Under the pieces are notes generated by a model that saw nothing but the letters and a program-made list of their open reading frames with translations, was not told where the DNA came from and did no database searches. DNA of 64,000 nucleotides from G963676655 sp963676655 (GTDB lineage Bacteria > Verrucomicrobiota > Lentisphaeria > Victivallales > Victivallaceae): NCBI GenBank assembly GCA_963676655.2, contig CAXXKX010000002.1, positions 744,001 to 808,000 of the forward strand. Direction: 5' to 3'. Shown here piece after piece: positions 45,723-54,830 of the stretch. How positions within the stretch are numbered: position 1 is the first letter of the stretch; each line of letters opens with the position of its first letter. A program made the position numbers and the translations under genes.

Positions 45723-47024
45723 TCATCTTTTCGTTCTTGGTTTCAGGGTGAATATTCCGATAGTGACGGCCCAGGCGTTTTCTATTTTCATTGACTTGAA
45801 TTCGTGTCCGGCGCCCCAGGTGTCGGTGTAAATTATCTCTTTTTTCCGGTCATTATAGCCGGTTATCACCCGCAGATGGCCGCCGATGCCGGGGACTTGT
45901 TGCTGTTCTTTCATAAGACCGTAGATCATGCCCCAGAAAACCGGAATGCCTTCATTGATATTAGTGTGGATAGCACGTTGGAATTTGTTGAAATCCCCAC
46001 GGTTTTTCTTGCGCATATAGACAAATGCCGGAGAACGCATCATGTTGAAAATAATCCGGGGATTTCTTCTAATATCATTTTCGCTGATCTGCCTGTCTTT
46101 CAATTTTCTTGCCGCTTTATTGTAATCGCGCAGGAATTTTTTGAATTGACTGTAACTGTTCATCTCAAAGCCGCAATCATAGGTTTGGACCTTGACGCCT
46201 AATTTTACATCCGCTTTTTTCAGGGCTTCAAGCAGTTTTTCCGGACTGCTGCCGGCGGCCGAACTGGTTCCGAATAGTTCGGCTATCAGGTGTTGTGAAA
46301 CGTCTGATCCGTAATAACGCAGCACCCTTTCAACCGACGAGGCGGCGCAATAAGCTTTTTGACCCTGATCAACCATCGGCAGTTCCAGATAAATTGACCC
46401 GTCCGGTTTGCGTTGTATGCGTTTGATCAGTTCTTCGCTGCTTTTGATCCCGGAGCGAAGTTGCGGTCCAGCGGCGGATGAACCGCTCGCGGTTATTTTC
46501 AGCCGGATAAATTCGGCTTTGAATTCGCTTCTCAGCCTGCCGCTGGTACTCCACTCGAGCATGGCTGTCTGTTCCGGAGTCTTCCAGGTCATGGAGAATA
46601 TTTTGCTGCCGGCAAGACGTTTATACGGGTTGCCGGTTCCTTTGACATCGTATGCCACATTCAATTGTTGTTTGACATCCGCAAGTATTTTGTAGAAATC
46701 CGATTGGGATATCTGCCTGGCATCGCCGCGATTGTAGATAGATATATCGATAGCCGAGACTTTATTGTCTGTGAGCCGGACAATCGTGCTGCATGTAGGC
46801 ATGCCGAACAGCTTGAGGCTGCTTCCGGGCTGTCGTGAAACCATTTCGGTTTTATCCCGGTCATTCCATTTGAATTTACCGTCGGCGTATTTGCCAATGA
46901 ATGTTCTGGAGTTGGTTTTGAATATTTCCCGGTCTTTCAGCAGCGCGGATAAATCTGCGCCGTTAACCATGGCGGCGGTTGCAAGTATAAACAATAATAC
47001 CAGTTTCTCCCCGTATTTATTCAT
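45723..47024 (-). CDS. exported C39-like cysteine peptidase
   Basis: 433 residues. Signal peptide at 1-22 (LLFILATAAMVNGA). An N-terminal ~200 residues of unknown fold, then a papain-like C39_2 domain: Cys in MVDQGQKAYCAASSVERVLRYYG near 228, His in GIGGHLRVITGYN near 380, Asp in IIYTDTWG near 398. A GGGAG site precedes the ATG. Inserted between ftsY and ribD in the same direction with 24 bp to ftsY, so probably co-transcribed with housekeeping genes. Target unknown. Confidence 0.82.
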   Translation of the reverse strand: MNKYGEKLVLLFILATAAMVNGADLSALLKDREIFKTNSRTFIGKYADGKFKWNDRDKTEMVSRQPGSSLKLFGMPTCSTIVRLTDNKVSAIDISIYNRGDARQISQSDFYKILADVKQQLNVAYDVKGTGNPYKRLAGSKIFSMTWKTPEQTAMLEWSTSGRLRSEFKAEFIRLKITASGSSAAGPQLRSGIKSSEELIKRIQRKPDGSIYLELPMVDQGQKAYCAASSVERVLRYYGSDVSQHLIAELFGTSSAAGSSPEKLLEALKKADVKLGVKVQTYDCGFEMNSYSQFKKFLRDYNKAARKLKDRQISENDIRRNPRIIFNMMRSPAFVYMRKKNRGDFNKFQRAIHTNINEGIPVFWGMIYGLMKEQQQVPGIGGHLRVITGYNDRKKEIIYTDTWGAGHEFKSMKIENAWAVTIGIFTLKPRTKR

Positions 47025-47048
47025 TCAAATATCTCCCGTAAAATTATT

Positions 47049-47993
47049 TTATAATGGAATCTGGTCCTCTTTAAGGTCAACGTTGAACAGGGCTGAAGCA
47101 TAAAATTCCGGATCGAACGGCTGCAGGTCGTCGAGCTGTTCCCCGAGTCCGACAAAGAATACCGGCAACTGGCATTCCTGCATGATTGCCACGGCCATAC
47201 CGCCTTTGCCGGTTCCGTCAAGTTTAGTCAGAATCAGTCCATTGATGCCGGCAACCTTACCGAATTCCTGAGCCTGGATGATCGCGTTTGACCCAAGACT
47301 TGAATCAACGGTCAACCAGACTTCATGCGGTGCTCCCGGCATGGCTTTGTCGATAGAACGCTTCATCTTGGCCAGTTCATCCATCAAACCTTTTTTGGTG
47401 TGTTGGCGTCCGGCGGTGTCGATCAGCAAAATATCATAACCGCGGGCCTGGGCCGATTTGACCGCGTCAAACGCTACCGAAGACGGGTCAGCACCAGGCT
47501 GAGCGGATACGACATAACAGTCGGTCCGTTCGCCCCAAAGCTTAAGCTGGTCAACCGCCGCGGCTCTGAACGTATCACAGGCGGCGAGCATGACTTTTTT
47601 ACCTTCTTTGCTCCAGTCGTAAGCCAGTTTACCGGCGGTAGTGGTTTTGCCGCTGCCGTTGACGCCGACGAATAAAATAACGGTCGGGCCGTCGGGATTG
47701 AATGCGATTTGCCGATTATTGCGGCTCAGAATTTCGCAAACATCCTCTGCCGCCACTTTCATGATATCCTGATCTGAACTGAGAATGCCGCACTCATAGC
47801 GGTCCTTAATATATGCGACAATATTCATTGCGGCTTTGACCCCGAAATCGGCACCGATCAGGGCCGCTTCCAGATCTTCGAACATTTCATCGGTCCATTC
47901 CGCGCGTTCCAGAAACAGTGAACTGACGGAACGGGATACCTTGGTTGTGGTTTTCTGAAGTCCTTTTTTAAATATTGAAAACAGAGATTTCAT
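47049..47993 (-). CDS. ftsY: signal recognition particle receptor FtsY
   Basis: 314 residues, a short FtsY with little of the acidic A domain. NG-domain GTPase: GVNGSGKTTTAGKLA (G1), DTFRAAAVDQL, DTAGR (G3), TKLDGTGKGG (G4) and the closing GLGEQLDDLQPFDPEFYASALF typical of FtsY. Receives ribosome-nascent-chain complexes from SRP at the inner membrane. Its ATG overlaps the nusB stop by four bases (ATGA). Confidence 0.97.
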   Translation of the reverse strand: MKSLFSIFKKGLQKTTTKVSRSVSSLFLERAEWTDEMFEDLEAALIGADFGVKAAMNIVAYIKDRYECGILSSDQDIMKVAAEDVCEILSRNNRQIAFNPDGPTVILFVGVNGSGKTTTAGKLAYDWSKEGKKVMLAACDTFRAAAVDQLKLWGERTDCYVVSAQPGADPSSVAFDAVKSAQARGYDILLIDTAGRQHTKKGLMDELAKMKRSIDKAMPGAPHEVWLTVDSSLGSNAIIQAQEFGKVAGINGLILTKLDGTGKGGMAVAIMQECQLPVFFVGLGEQLDDLQPFDPEFYASALFNVDLKEDQIPL

Positions 47994-48490
47994 AATTCAG
48001 CAACCGCCTCCCTGTCAGGCCGGTCAAGAGTATCTTTGATCGAGTTCAGCAATCCACAGATAAAATCAATTGAATCGGGGCTACAGAAATCCCGGGCAAT
48101 GCAGGCCGCTTCGTCAATACTTACTACCGGCGGAACTTTTGCAACATGGCGCATCTCATAAATTGAAACCCGCATGATATTGATGTCAACCAGGGCCATT
48201 CTGCCCATTTCCCAACCGGAGGCGTGATCTGCTATATCTTTATCGATTTCGGCCAGATTTTTAATAACTCCGGTGACCAGTTCTTCCGCGTATTTCCGGG
48301 CCCGGCGGCAGGTTTTTTTGTCCGGCATCTGCTCGACGGTTTCCAGTTGAAGACGTAATTTTTCAATTGCCTCGCCGTCCGTACTGCATTCATCTGACAG
48401 GTCGTGCTGGAAAAGCATCTGCATAGCCAGCTCCCGTCCCAGGTGACGATGATGAACGCGAGGCGTATTTTGCTTTTTTTCTATTGTCAT
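47990..48490 (-). CDS. nusB: transcription antitermination factor NusB
   Basis: 166 residues. All-helical NusB fold signature: HRHLGRELAMQMLFQHDLS at the N-terminus, VINLAEIDKDIADHA-like centre, and RVSIYEMRHVAKVPPVVSIDEAACIARDF plus SIDFICGLLNSI at the C-terminus. Functions in rRNA antitermination with NusE. It begins 5 bp after ribH and overlaps ftsY, a conserved neighbourhood in many bacteria. Confidence 0.95.
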   Translation of the reverse strand: MTIEKKQNTPRVHHRHLGRELAMQMLFQHDLSDECSTDGEAIEKLRLQLETVEQMPDKKTCRRARKYAEELVTGVIKNLAEIDKDIADHASGWEMGRMALVDINIMRVSIYEMRHVAKVPPVVSIDEAACIARDFCSPDSIDFICGLLNSIKDTLDRPDREAVAEL

Positions 48491-48495
48491 TGGAT

Positions 48496-48972
48496 TCAGC
48501 CCTGACTGATTGATTTTACCAGGTTGGCCATCTCAATTGCGCTTACTCCGGCGTCAAAACCTTTGTTCCCGGCCTTGGTGCCGCTGCGTTCGATTGCCTG
48601 CTCGATATTGTCGGCGGTAATGATCCCGTAGGCAACCGGAACGTTGCTGACCAGAGATAATTCGGCCAATGCCTTGGATACCTGACTGTTGATATAACCG
48701 GCGTGCGGAGTTGCCCCCTGAATGACGACGCCAAGAGCGATGATCGCGTCATATTTACCTGATTCGATCAATTGTTTGGCCGCGAACGGTAGTTCGTAGC
48801 AGCCGGGAACCCAGGCTGCGTCGATATTTGACTTGTTGCCGCCGTGGCGGACGATTGCGTCGACCGCGCCTTCGAGCAGCTTACTGGTGAAAAATTCGTT
48901 AAAACGTCCGCAGACGATTCCGAATTTCAACCCTTCTGCACAAAAGTTACCTTCCAATACATTGATACTCAT
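48496..48972 (-). CDS. ribH: 6,7-dimethyl-8-ribityllumazine synthase
   Basis: 158 residues from the ATG at 48972, chosen for AGGAG eight bases upstream; the longer open frame has no site. Family motifs: GRFNEFFTSKLLEGA, WVPGCYELPFAAK, GVVIQGATPHAGYI with the catalytic His, and GIITADNIEQAIERSG. Makes lumazine from the RibB and RibD-branch products. The riboflavin synthase gene (ribE/ribC) that would act next is not in this window. Confidence 0.96.
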   Translation of the reverse strand: MSINVLEGNFCAEGLKFGIVCGRFNEFFTSKLLEGAVDAIVRHGGNKSNIDAAWVPGCYELPFAAKQLIESGKYDAIIALGVVIQGATPHAGYINSQVSKALAELSLVSNVPVAYGIITADNIEQAIERSGTKAGNKGFDAGVSAIEMANLVKSISQG

Positions 48973-49196
48973 GTTTTCAACTCCTGTTTTAAAGTTTCCG
49001 GCTGCCGGTAAAAATACCGAGGTCGAACCGCTCCCCCGCAATCCGGAACTCTTTTGTTTATATTATTTATTACGAATTTATTACTTCAAATCTTAATTAT
49101 GTAAATTAATAGTTTTTAGCGATTATTCAAACGCCGCTTAAAATTTATGTATCAGTTTATTCAATTCCAGCCATATAATAACCAACCAGACGATGA

Positions 49197-49231
49197 CCTT
49201 CAACTTTCAACCATCAACTTACAACTATTAA
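49197..49231. repeat. heptanucleotide array at the ribBA 3' end
   Basis: Five in-phase 7-mers: CCTTCAA, CTTTCAA, CCATCAA, CTTACAA, CTATTAA. The last overlaps the ribBA stop codon (49228-49230, minus strand), so the array begins exactly where coding ends. Confidence 0.85.
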
Positions 49232-50421
49232 AGCATATGCCCGAGTTTGTCTTTTTTGGTTTCAAGATATCTCTTGTTTTTTTCGCCCGGAGTAATGACC
49301 AGCGGCACCCGTTCGGTAATGGTCATGCCGTAGCCGCTTAGACCGGCCAGTTTGCGCGGGTTGTTGGTCAGCAGCCGGACGGAATGAATACCCAGATCAA
49401 GCAGGATTTGAACTCCGAGACCATATTCACGCAGGTCGGCGTCAAAGCCTAGAGCTTCATTTGCTTCAACTGTGTCATGGCCCTCATCCTGGAGCTTGTA
49501 AGCGTGGATCTTGTTGGCCAGGCCGATGCCGCGTCCTTCCTGACGCATGTAGACCACGACGCCGGAACCGTTTTTCACGATCATATCCATTGCCGCGTCA
49601 AGCTGTTCGCCGCAATCGCAGCGGCACGAGCCGAATACGTCGCCGGTCAGACATTCGCTGTGAACCCGGACCAGAACATCTTTTTGGTCTTTCACATCGC
49701 CGTAAACCAGCGCCACATGTTCATGGGCGTCAACCGTTGATTTGTAAACGGTAATTTTAAAGACGCCGTGGCGGGTAGGCAGTTCGGCGGTTTCTCCACG
49801 CCGGATCAATACTTCACTCTTCCGGCGATAAGCGATCAGATCGGCGACGCTGCACCATTTCAGATCGTGTTTTTTACGGAAGACATCGAGTTCCGGAACC
49901 CGGGCCATGGTACCGTCTTCACTCATTATTTCACAAATAACTCCGGCTGGTTCGAGTCCGGCCAGACGGGCCAGGTCAACCGCGGTTTCAGTATGGCCGG
50001 CGCGACGCAGAACCCCACCCCGACGGGCGATTAGCGGAAAAACATGTCCCGGCATAATAAAGTCATCGGCGGAACTGGCCGGATCGATCAGGGCTTTCAC
50101 TGTAGTGGCGCGGTCAAACGCCGAAATCCCGGTTGTCGTACCTTCTTTGGCATCGACGCTCTGGGTGAACGCGGTTTTAAAGGGATCGTCGAGACACTGG
50201 TTGAACAGGCCGACTTCGTTTGCTCTTTTTTCAGTTAACGGAACGCAGACCAGGCCGCGTCCGTAGGTTACCATGAAATTGATGATTTCAGGCGTAATAT
50301 TAGCGGCGGCGGCAATCAGGTCGCCTTCATTTTCGCGGTTTTCATCATCGGTTACTACAACCATTTCGCCTTTTTTCAGCGCGGCTACAACTTCTTCAAT
50401 CGGATCGAATTGAACTGCCAT
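49228..50421 (-). CDS. ribBA: bifunctional DHBP synthase / GTP cyclohydrolase II
   Basis: 397 residues, both domains complete. RibB (about 1-205): DDENRENEGDLIAAA, EGTTTGISAFDRATT, RRGGVLRRAGHTETAVDLARLAG, CEIMSEDGTMAR. RibA (about 210-397): RVHSECLTGDVFGSCRCDCG with the zinc cysteines, YMRQEGRGIGLANKIHAYKLQ, LLTNNPRKLAGLSGYG. Catalyses both entry reactions of riboflavin synthesis. First gene of the rib cluster, directly behind an FMN riboswitch and terminator. Confidence 0.97.
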   Translation of the reverse strand: MAVQFDPIEEVVAALKKGEMVVVTDDENRENEGDLIAAAANITPEIINFMVTYGRGLVCVPLTEKRANEVGLFNQCLDDPFKTAFTQSVDAKEGTTTGISAFDRATTVKALIDPASSADDFIMPGHVFPLIARRGGVLRRAGHTETAVDLARLAGLEPAGVICEIMSEDGTMARVPELDVFRKKHDLKWCSVADLIAYRRKSEVLIRRGETAELPTRHGVFKITVYKSTVDAHEHVALVYGDVKDQKDVLVRVHSECLTGDVFGSCRCDCGEQLDAAMDMIVKNGSGVVVYMRQEGRGIGLANKIHAYKLQDEGHDTVEANEALGFDADLREYGLGVQILLDLGIHSVRLLTNNPRKLAGLSGYGMTITERVPLVITPGEKNKRYLETKKDKLGHML

Positions 50422-50458
50422 ATTTTACCTCATCAGGTTTGAAAATTGTTTTCGAGGC

Positions 50459-50491
50459 AATAAAAATGCCCCAATAAATAATATCGGGGCA
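50459..50491 (-). terminator. riboswitch expression-platform terminator
   Basis: TGCCCC / GGGGCA stem with AT-rich loop and five T residues on the minus strand, between the FMN aptamer and the ribBA start. Position fits FMN-induced premature termination. Confidence 0.85.
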
Positions 50492-50527
50492 ATTTTCCAA
50501 ACGAAACCAATACGGTCCGCTTCTCTG

Positions 50528-50656
50528 TGACCTTCTACCATCCAGACTTTACTGTCGGTCATGGAATTTCACCATGTCAATCCCGCGTTAACGGGAGTCG
50601 TGGACTATACCACCGGTCAGGAATTTTCCTTTCGGAATCACCTTGCCCCGAAGATC
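50528..50656 (-). ncRNA. FMN riboswitch (RFN element)
   Basis: On the minus strand the element runs from GATCTTCGGGGCAAGGTG through CCGGTGGTATAGTCCACGA and CCGACAGTAAAGTCTGGAT to GAAGGTC. These are the conserved RFN blocks, and the outer ends pair as helix P1 (one G-U). A variable hairpin (ACTCCCGTTAACGCGGGATT) lies in the middle. It sits directly upstream of ribBA and should shut off the rib operon when FMN is abundant. Confidence 0.96.
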
Positions 50657-51174
50657 GTTTTAATTGTATAAGTAATATAACCCCTTTTCCGCGATAATGC
50701 AAACTTTTTGTCTGACTGAAACTGGTATAAACTTCTATGAAGAAATACCAGTTTCCGGTATTTATCGTAAAATTACTTGAAAGTTCTCCTGATTCGTGAT
50801 AAAGTGCATTATCCTTTTATGTTCTTTTTATTTGGATTAAATATTCTTCGCCAATATTAGAACATACGTCTGCTTCAGACTTTGTCTGTCTCATTCAAAA
50901 AATAGATTGGATATACTGAAAACGGTTTCAGTTGGATTGGATAAATAAATTTCCAATTCAAAAAATACTTGGCTCTTTATTTGTTTTGTAAAATAATATA
51001 AATCAAATAACAGGAGGTATTATTACGTAAAAAGATATTCTGAATTACGGGCAACGCCCGTTGAGTTGTCGTTAAAATCCGCATTTGGTAAATGATAAAA
51101 AGTCAAATCCGTTAGAAATAACGAACAACTGCAAAGAAAAAAATGTAACGTAAATTTATTACAGGAGACAAAAG
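50657..51174. other. divergent intergenic region, rib operon and TPR gene promoters
   Basis: 518 bp without a credible gene. It holds the inverted repeat at 50718-50755 and, in the presumed TPR-gene leader, a small hairpin ACGGGC-AAC-GCCCGT near 51047-51061. I could not assign promoters with confidence. Confidence 0.55.
50718..50755. promoter_or_regulatory. 11-bp inverted repeat GAAACTGGTAT / ATACCAGTTTC
   Basis: Perfect 11-bp arms with a 16-nt spacer, about 60 bp upstream of the FMN riboswitch on the minus strand. The CTGGTAT half-site is the same as in the putative operator of the GntR-type regulator at 54831-54868, so it may be a second site for that protein. A simple RNA hairpin is the alternative. 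Confidence 0.45.
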
Positions 51175-52188
51175 ATGAAAATGCGCAATATTCTTCTAGG
51201 TGCAACTTTAATGTTCACTGCTGCTGCTTCGATGGCGGCAGAAAGCTACAAGGAAGCCTGGGAAAAAGGGTATAAAGAATATAAAGCAAAAAAATACAAG
51301 GAAGCCCTGGTAGCTTTGGGGGAGGCCGTTAAGCAGGCAAAGACCCCTTCAGAGAAATATACTGCTATGATGCATCAGGGATATGCCCTGAGAAGGTTAC
51401 GAAAATATACTGATGCTGTAAAAGTTTATGAAGATCTTTTGAAGATTGATAAACTTTCTACAGGTCAGAAGAATAACGCTTTCAGTCAATATTTGCATAA
51501 TATTTACTATAGCAAGAACTACAAAGAATTATTTTCTATAGTAGAAAAAACTCTTGCTGATGAAAAAGCCTCTAACAGCTTTAAAAGTAATTGCGCTTAC
51601 CTTGCCTGTCTTTCGTCTGGTAATCTGAAGAAATATGATGACAAGGTTAAATGGGCCAAAAAATTACAGGAATTAAATCCTTCAGGCACATGGTACAATC
51701 GTGGATTGATTTATCAGGCCCAGGGCTTGAGAAGTCTGAAAAAATATAAGGAAGCCGAAGCCGTTTTGAGCAAAGAAGCTATTTCAAAAATGCCTCTTTC
51801 GAGGCAGGGAGAAGCCTGTCTCGAACTCGGACACGTTAAATCTTACGCAAAGAAGTATGACGAAGCCGTTGTTGAGTATACCGCGGTATATGAAAATCCC
51901 AAAGCGAATTCATATCACAAAGGCATGGCAATTGTCTATGTAATTGAAAAATTGAATAGTGCCGGAAAGCCGGATGAAGCAGCGGTTTGGATTGAAAAAG
52001 TTGATACAATCAAAAACACGTATTGGAAAGCGCGAGGTTTTATGCGCGCCGCACAATTGTTACAGAAACAGGGAAAACTTAAAGAAGCTAAAACTAAATG
52101 GGAGCAATGCCTGAAAACCGGAAAATGGTGGAAAAAAGAAGCCGACAAGCAAATTGCGATAATCGATAAAAAGCTTAATGCAAAATAA
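51175..52188 (+). CDS. exported TPR protein, copy 1
   Basis: 337 residues. Signal peptide at 1-22 (GATLMFTAAASMAAE). About six TPR-like helical pairs follow, e.g. YKEYKAKKYKEALVALGEAVKQA, ALRRLRKYTDAVKVYEDLLKID, LKEAKTKWEQCLKTGKWWKKEADK. Probably a periplasmic scaffold or assembly factor; partners unknown. Good site AGGAGA. It ends in its own terminator and is duplicated immediately downstream. Confidence 0.82.
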   Translation: MKMRNILLGATLMFTAAASMAAESYKEAWEKGYKEYKAKKYKEALVALGEAVKQAKTPSEKYTAMMHQGYALRRLRKYTDAVKVYEDLLKIDKLSTGQKNNAFSQYLHNIYYSKNYKELFSIVEKTLADEKASNSFKSNCAYLACLSSGNLKKYDDKVKWAKKLQELNPSGTWYNRGLIYQAQGLRSLKKYKEAEAVLSKEAISKMPLSRQGEACLELGHVKSYAKKYDEAVVEYTAVYENPKANSYHKGMAIVYVIEKLNSAGKPDEAAVWIEKVDTIKNTYWKARGFMRAAQLLQKQGKLKEAKTKWEQCLKTGKWWKKEADKQIAIIDKKLNAK

Positions 52189-52210
52189 TTAGACAAAAAA
52201 ATCTTTTCAT

Positions 52211-52247
52211 GCCGGTGTTTGATATCAACGGATACCGGCTTTTTTTC
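52211..52247 (+). terminator. terminator of TPR copy 1
   Basis: GCCGGT...ACCGGC-type stem (core GCCGG/CCGGC) with extended loop pairing and seven T residues, 23 bp after the stop codon. Confidence 0.85.
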
Positions 52248-52408
52248 TGCTGTGAACAAGAGAAAAAGCTTGATTTTCTTTGAATTATTATTAACCGGAA
52301 GAAAAATTACTTGAATTATGAGAGGTTCCGTGTTAAAATCACTTGTCCGGAACTCATTTTTATGGGGTCAGATAAGTATTAAACGGAAATAAAACAAGGA
52401 GACAAAAG

Positions 52409-53428
52409 ATGAAAATGCGCAATATTCTTTTCGGTGCGACTTTTATGTTCACTGCTGCTGCGTCTATGGCGGCAGAAAGCTACAAAGAAGCCTGGGATAA
52501 GGGGTATAAAGAGTACAAAGCAAAAAAATATAAAGAAGCGGCGGTAACTTTAGGTGAAGCCGTCAAGTTGGCCAAAACGCCTGCTGAGAAATATAGTTCG
52601 ATGTATCATCAGGGATATGCCTTACAAAGAGTACGTAAGTTTGCTGATGCGGCAAAGGTTTATGAGGAGCTTTTAAACGTTGATAAACTTACCCAGGCTC
52701 AAAAAGATAAAGCTTTCAGTCAGTATTTGCATAATGTATATTGGGGAAAAAACTACAAGGAAGTAGTTGCTATTGCAGAAAAAACTCTCGCTGATGAAAA
52801 AGCTTCAAAAAATATTAAAACCACCAGCGTATATCTTGCTTGTCTGGCTTCAGGTAATCTGAATAAAAATGAGGATAAGATAAAATGGGCCCGAAAAATG
52901 CAGGAATTATGGCCATCAGGTACATGGCATGACCGTGGCTTGATTTATCAGGCCCAGGCATTGAGAACGATGAAAAAATATGATGAAGCCGATGCTGTTT
53001 TGAGCAAAGAGGCTGTCGCAAAAATGCATCCATACTGGCAGGGTGAAGCGTATTTGGAACGTGGGCGAATTAAAGCTTATAATAAAAAATACGATGAAGC
53101 AGTTCTTGAATATATTACCGCATATAATATTCCAAAGGGACACCCGAACCAAAAAGAAGTGGCAATAGTATGCATTATTGAGAGGCTGGATCATGCCGGT
53201 AAACCGGATGAAGCGATGGAGTGGATTGAAAAAGTCTCCACGATTAGAGATAACAATAAATATTGGAAATCGCTCGGATCTCTGAGAGCAGCCAGGGTAT
53301 TGCAAAAAAAGGGAAAATTGAAAGAAGCTAAAGCCATGTGGGAACAATGCCTGAAATACGGCAAATGGTGGAAAAAAGAAGCAGACAAGCAAATCGCGGT
53401 AATCGATAAAAAGCTTAAATCAAAATAA
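52409..53428 (+). CDS. exported TPR protein, copy 2
   Basis: 339 residues, aligned end to end with copy 1 and nearly identical in the signal peptide (MKMRNIL-GAT-MFTAAASMAAESYKEAW) and C-terminal WEQCLK-GKWWKKEADKQIA. The ribosome site and its surroundings (GGAGACAAAAG before ATG) are identical too. Divergence is greatest in the central TPR units. A tandem duplication with separate terminators, so each copy may be expressed independently. Confidence 0.82.
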   Translation: MKMRNILFGATFMFTAAASMAAESYKEAWDKGYKEYKAKKYKEAAVTLGEAVKLAKTPAEKYSSMYHQGYALQRVRKFADAAKVYEELLNVDKLTQAQKDKAFSQYLHNVYWGKNYKEVVAIAEKTLADEKASKNIKTTSVYLACLASGNLNKNEDKIKWARKMQELWPSGTWHDRGLIYQAQALRTMKKYDEADAVLSKEAVAKMHPYWQGEAYLERGRIKAYNKKYDEAVLEYITAYNIPKGHPNQKEVAIVCIIERLDHAGKPDEAMEWIEKVSTIRDNNKYWKSLGSLRAARVLQKKGKLKEAKAMWEQCLKYGKWWKKEADKQIAVIDKKLKSK

Positions 53429-53453
53429 TTAAGTATACAGATATTACTTCAAG

Positions 53454-53489
53454 CCGGTGTCTGACAATTGACAGACGCCGGTTTTTTTT
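53454..53489 (+). terminator. terminator of TPR copy 2
   Basis: 10-bp stem CCGGTGTCTG / CAGACGCCGG (one G-T pair) with an 8-nt loop, followed by eight T residues. Confidence 0.92.
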
Positions 53490-53506
53490 ATGCTATTGAC
53501 AAGGAT

Positions 53507-53543
53507 AAAAAAAGCCGGTTTCGCTACAGGAGCGAAACCGGCT
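53507..53543 (-). terminator. terminator of the UgpC/MsmK-type ATPase gene
   Basis: 13-bp perfect stem AGCCGGTTTCGCT / AGCGAAACCGGCT with a 5-nt loop and seven T residues on the minus strand, 22 bp past the stop codon. Confidence 0.93.
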
Positions 53544-53565
53544 GGTAAAGCAATGTCGTTCAGCT

Positions 53566-54663
53566 TTAAACGATCAAGTTCTCGGAGACTGAATCAAACA
53601 GATGTGATTTCGGCATATAGATCGGCAATTCGATTGATCCGCCGACTTTTACCTTGGTATGGGCATCGACCCGGGCGATGAAAGAGTGAGAGCCGGTATT
53701 CAGGTACAGGTAAGTTTCCGCACCCATCGGCTCGATAACTTCAACTTCGGCCTTGATCTTCGGGTAATCAGCGGCATGGGATTGTTCCGAACCGATATCT
53801 TCCGGACGGATGCCGAAGACAACATTCGGGGTATCGAGCTCTTTAAGCTGGTCCTGCCACTCGTCCGGCAGTGCGAATTCAAATGTTGCTTCCCGGAAGC
53901 CGATTTTGCCGTTGATATCGATCAGTTCGCCTTTGAAAAAGTTCATTGGCGGAGTGCCGATAAATCCGGCAACAAACAAGTTGGCCGGTGTATCATACAG
54001 GGTGATCGGGTCGGCTACCTGTTGGATAATCCCGTCTTTCATTACACAGATACGGTCGCCCATGGTCATCGCTTCGACCTGGTCATGGGTAACGTAGATC
54101 ATGGTTGTTTCAAGCTGGGTATGCAGTTTGGAGATTTCGGTACGCATCTGTACGCGCATTTTGGCGTCGAGGTTTGACAACGGTTCGTCGAACAGGAATG
54201 CTTCAGGCTTACGGACAATCGCACGACCTACCGCGACGCGCTGGCGCTGACCGCCGGAAAGCGCTTTCGGACGGCGTTCCAGATATTCTTCAATACTCAG
54301 GATTCTGGCTGCTTCACGGACACGACGGTCGATTTCGGCCTTTTTGTATTTACGCAGTTTCAAGCCGAACGCCATGTTGTCATAAACTGTCATGTGCGGA
54401 TACAGCGCATAGTTCTGGAACACCATCGCAATGTCACGGTCTTTCGGCGGCACGTCGTTGATGACGCGGCTGCCGATGCGAATTTCGCCCTCGGAGATTT
54501 CTTCGAGACCGGCGATCATGCGCAGGGTGGTTGATTTACCGCAGCCGGACGGTCCGACCAGTACCATGAATTCACGATCTTTGATTTCCAGATCGATGTT
54601 CTTTACCGCTTTTACATTTCCAGGATAAATCTTGGAGACGCCAGTGAGAATTACTTCTGCCAT
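53566..54663 (-). CDS. ugpC: UgpC/MsmK/MalK-type ABC sugar importer ATPase
   Basis: 365 residues from ATG 54663 (AAGGAT upstream); a longer open frame to 54726 has no site and adds non-family residues. Walker A GPSGCGKS, Q-loop FQNYALYPHMTVYDNMAFGL, signature LSGGQRQRVAVGRAIVRKPEAFLFDEPLSNLD, switch His in YVTHDQVEAMT. C-terminal OB-fold regulatory domain (TPPMNFFKGELI, FGIRPEDIG, GAETYLYLNTG, HLFDSVSE). No permease or binding-protein gene is adjacent, so it is probably a shared energiser for several carbohydrate importers. Divergent from a GntR-type regulator. Confidence 0.93.
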   Translation of the reverse strand: MAEVILTGVSKIYPGNVKAVKNIDLEIKDREFMVLVGPSGCGKSTTLRMIAGLEEISEGEIRIGSRVINDVPPKDRDIAMVFQNYALYPHMTVYDNMAFGLKLRKYKKAEIDRRVREAARILSIEEYLERRPKALSGGQRQRVAVGRAIVRKPEAFLFDEPLSNLDAKMRVQMRTEISKLHTQLETTMIYVTHDQVEAMTMGDRICVMKDGIIQQVADPITLYDTPANLFVAGFIGTPPMNFFKGELIDINGKIGFREATFEFALPDEWQDQLKELDTPNVVFGIRPEDIGSEQSHAADYPKIKAEVEVIEPMGAETYLYLNTGSHSFIARVDAHTKVKVGGSIELPIYMPKSHLFDSVSENLIV

Positions 54664-54830
54664 TGTGCAATCCTTCTTGTTGTTATAGAGTTTTAAATAA
54701 ATTTCAATACTATGGACAATACGCAAATTTCCAGTTGATACAAATACTTTTTCGGAAAAAATTTAAATTGAACTTGAAAAAATATTTTTTTGTCTGTTTT
54801 TCAGTATTCTAACTTGAAAATATAAAAAAC

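Noticed and set aside
48973..49041. 23-codon N-terminal extension of ribH
   Set aside because: The AGGAG site and family length both support ATG 48972.
54664..54726. 21-codon N-terminal extension of the UgpC/MsmK-type ATPase
   Set aside because: No ribosome site, not similar to the family, whereas ATG 54663 is preceded by AAGGAT.
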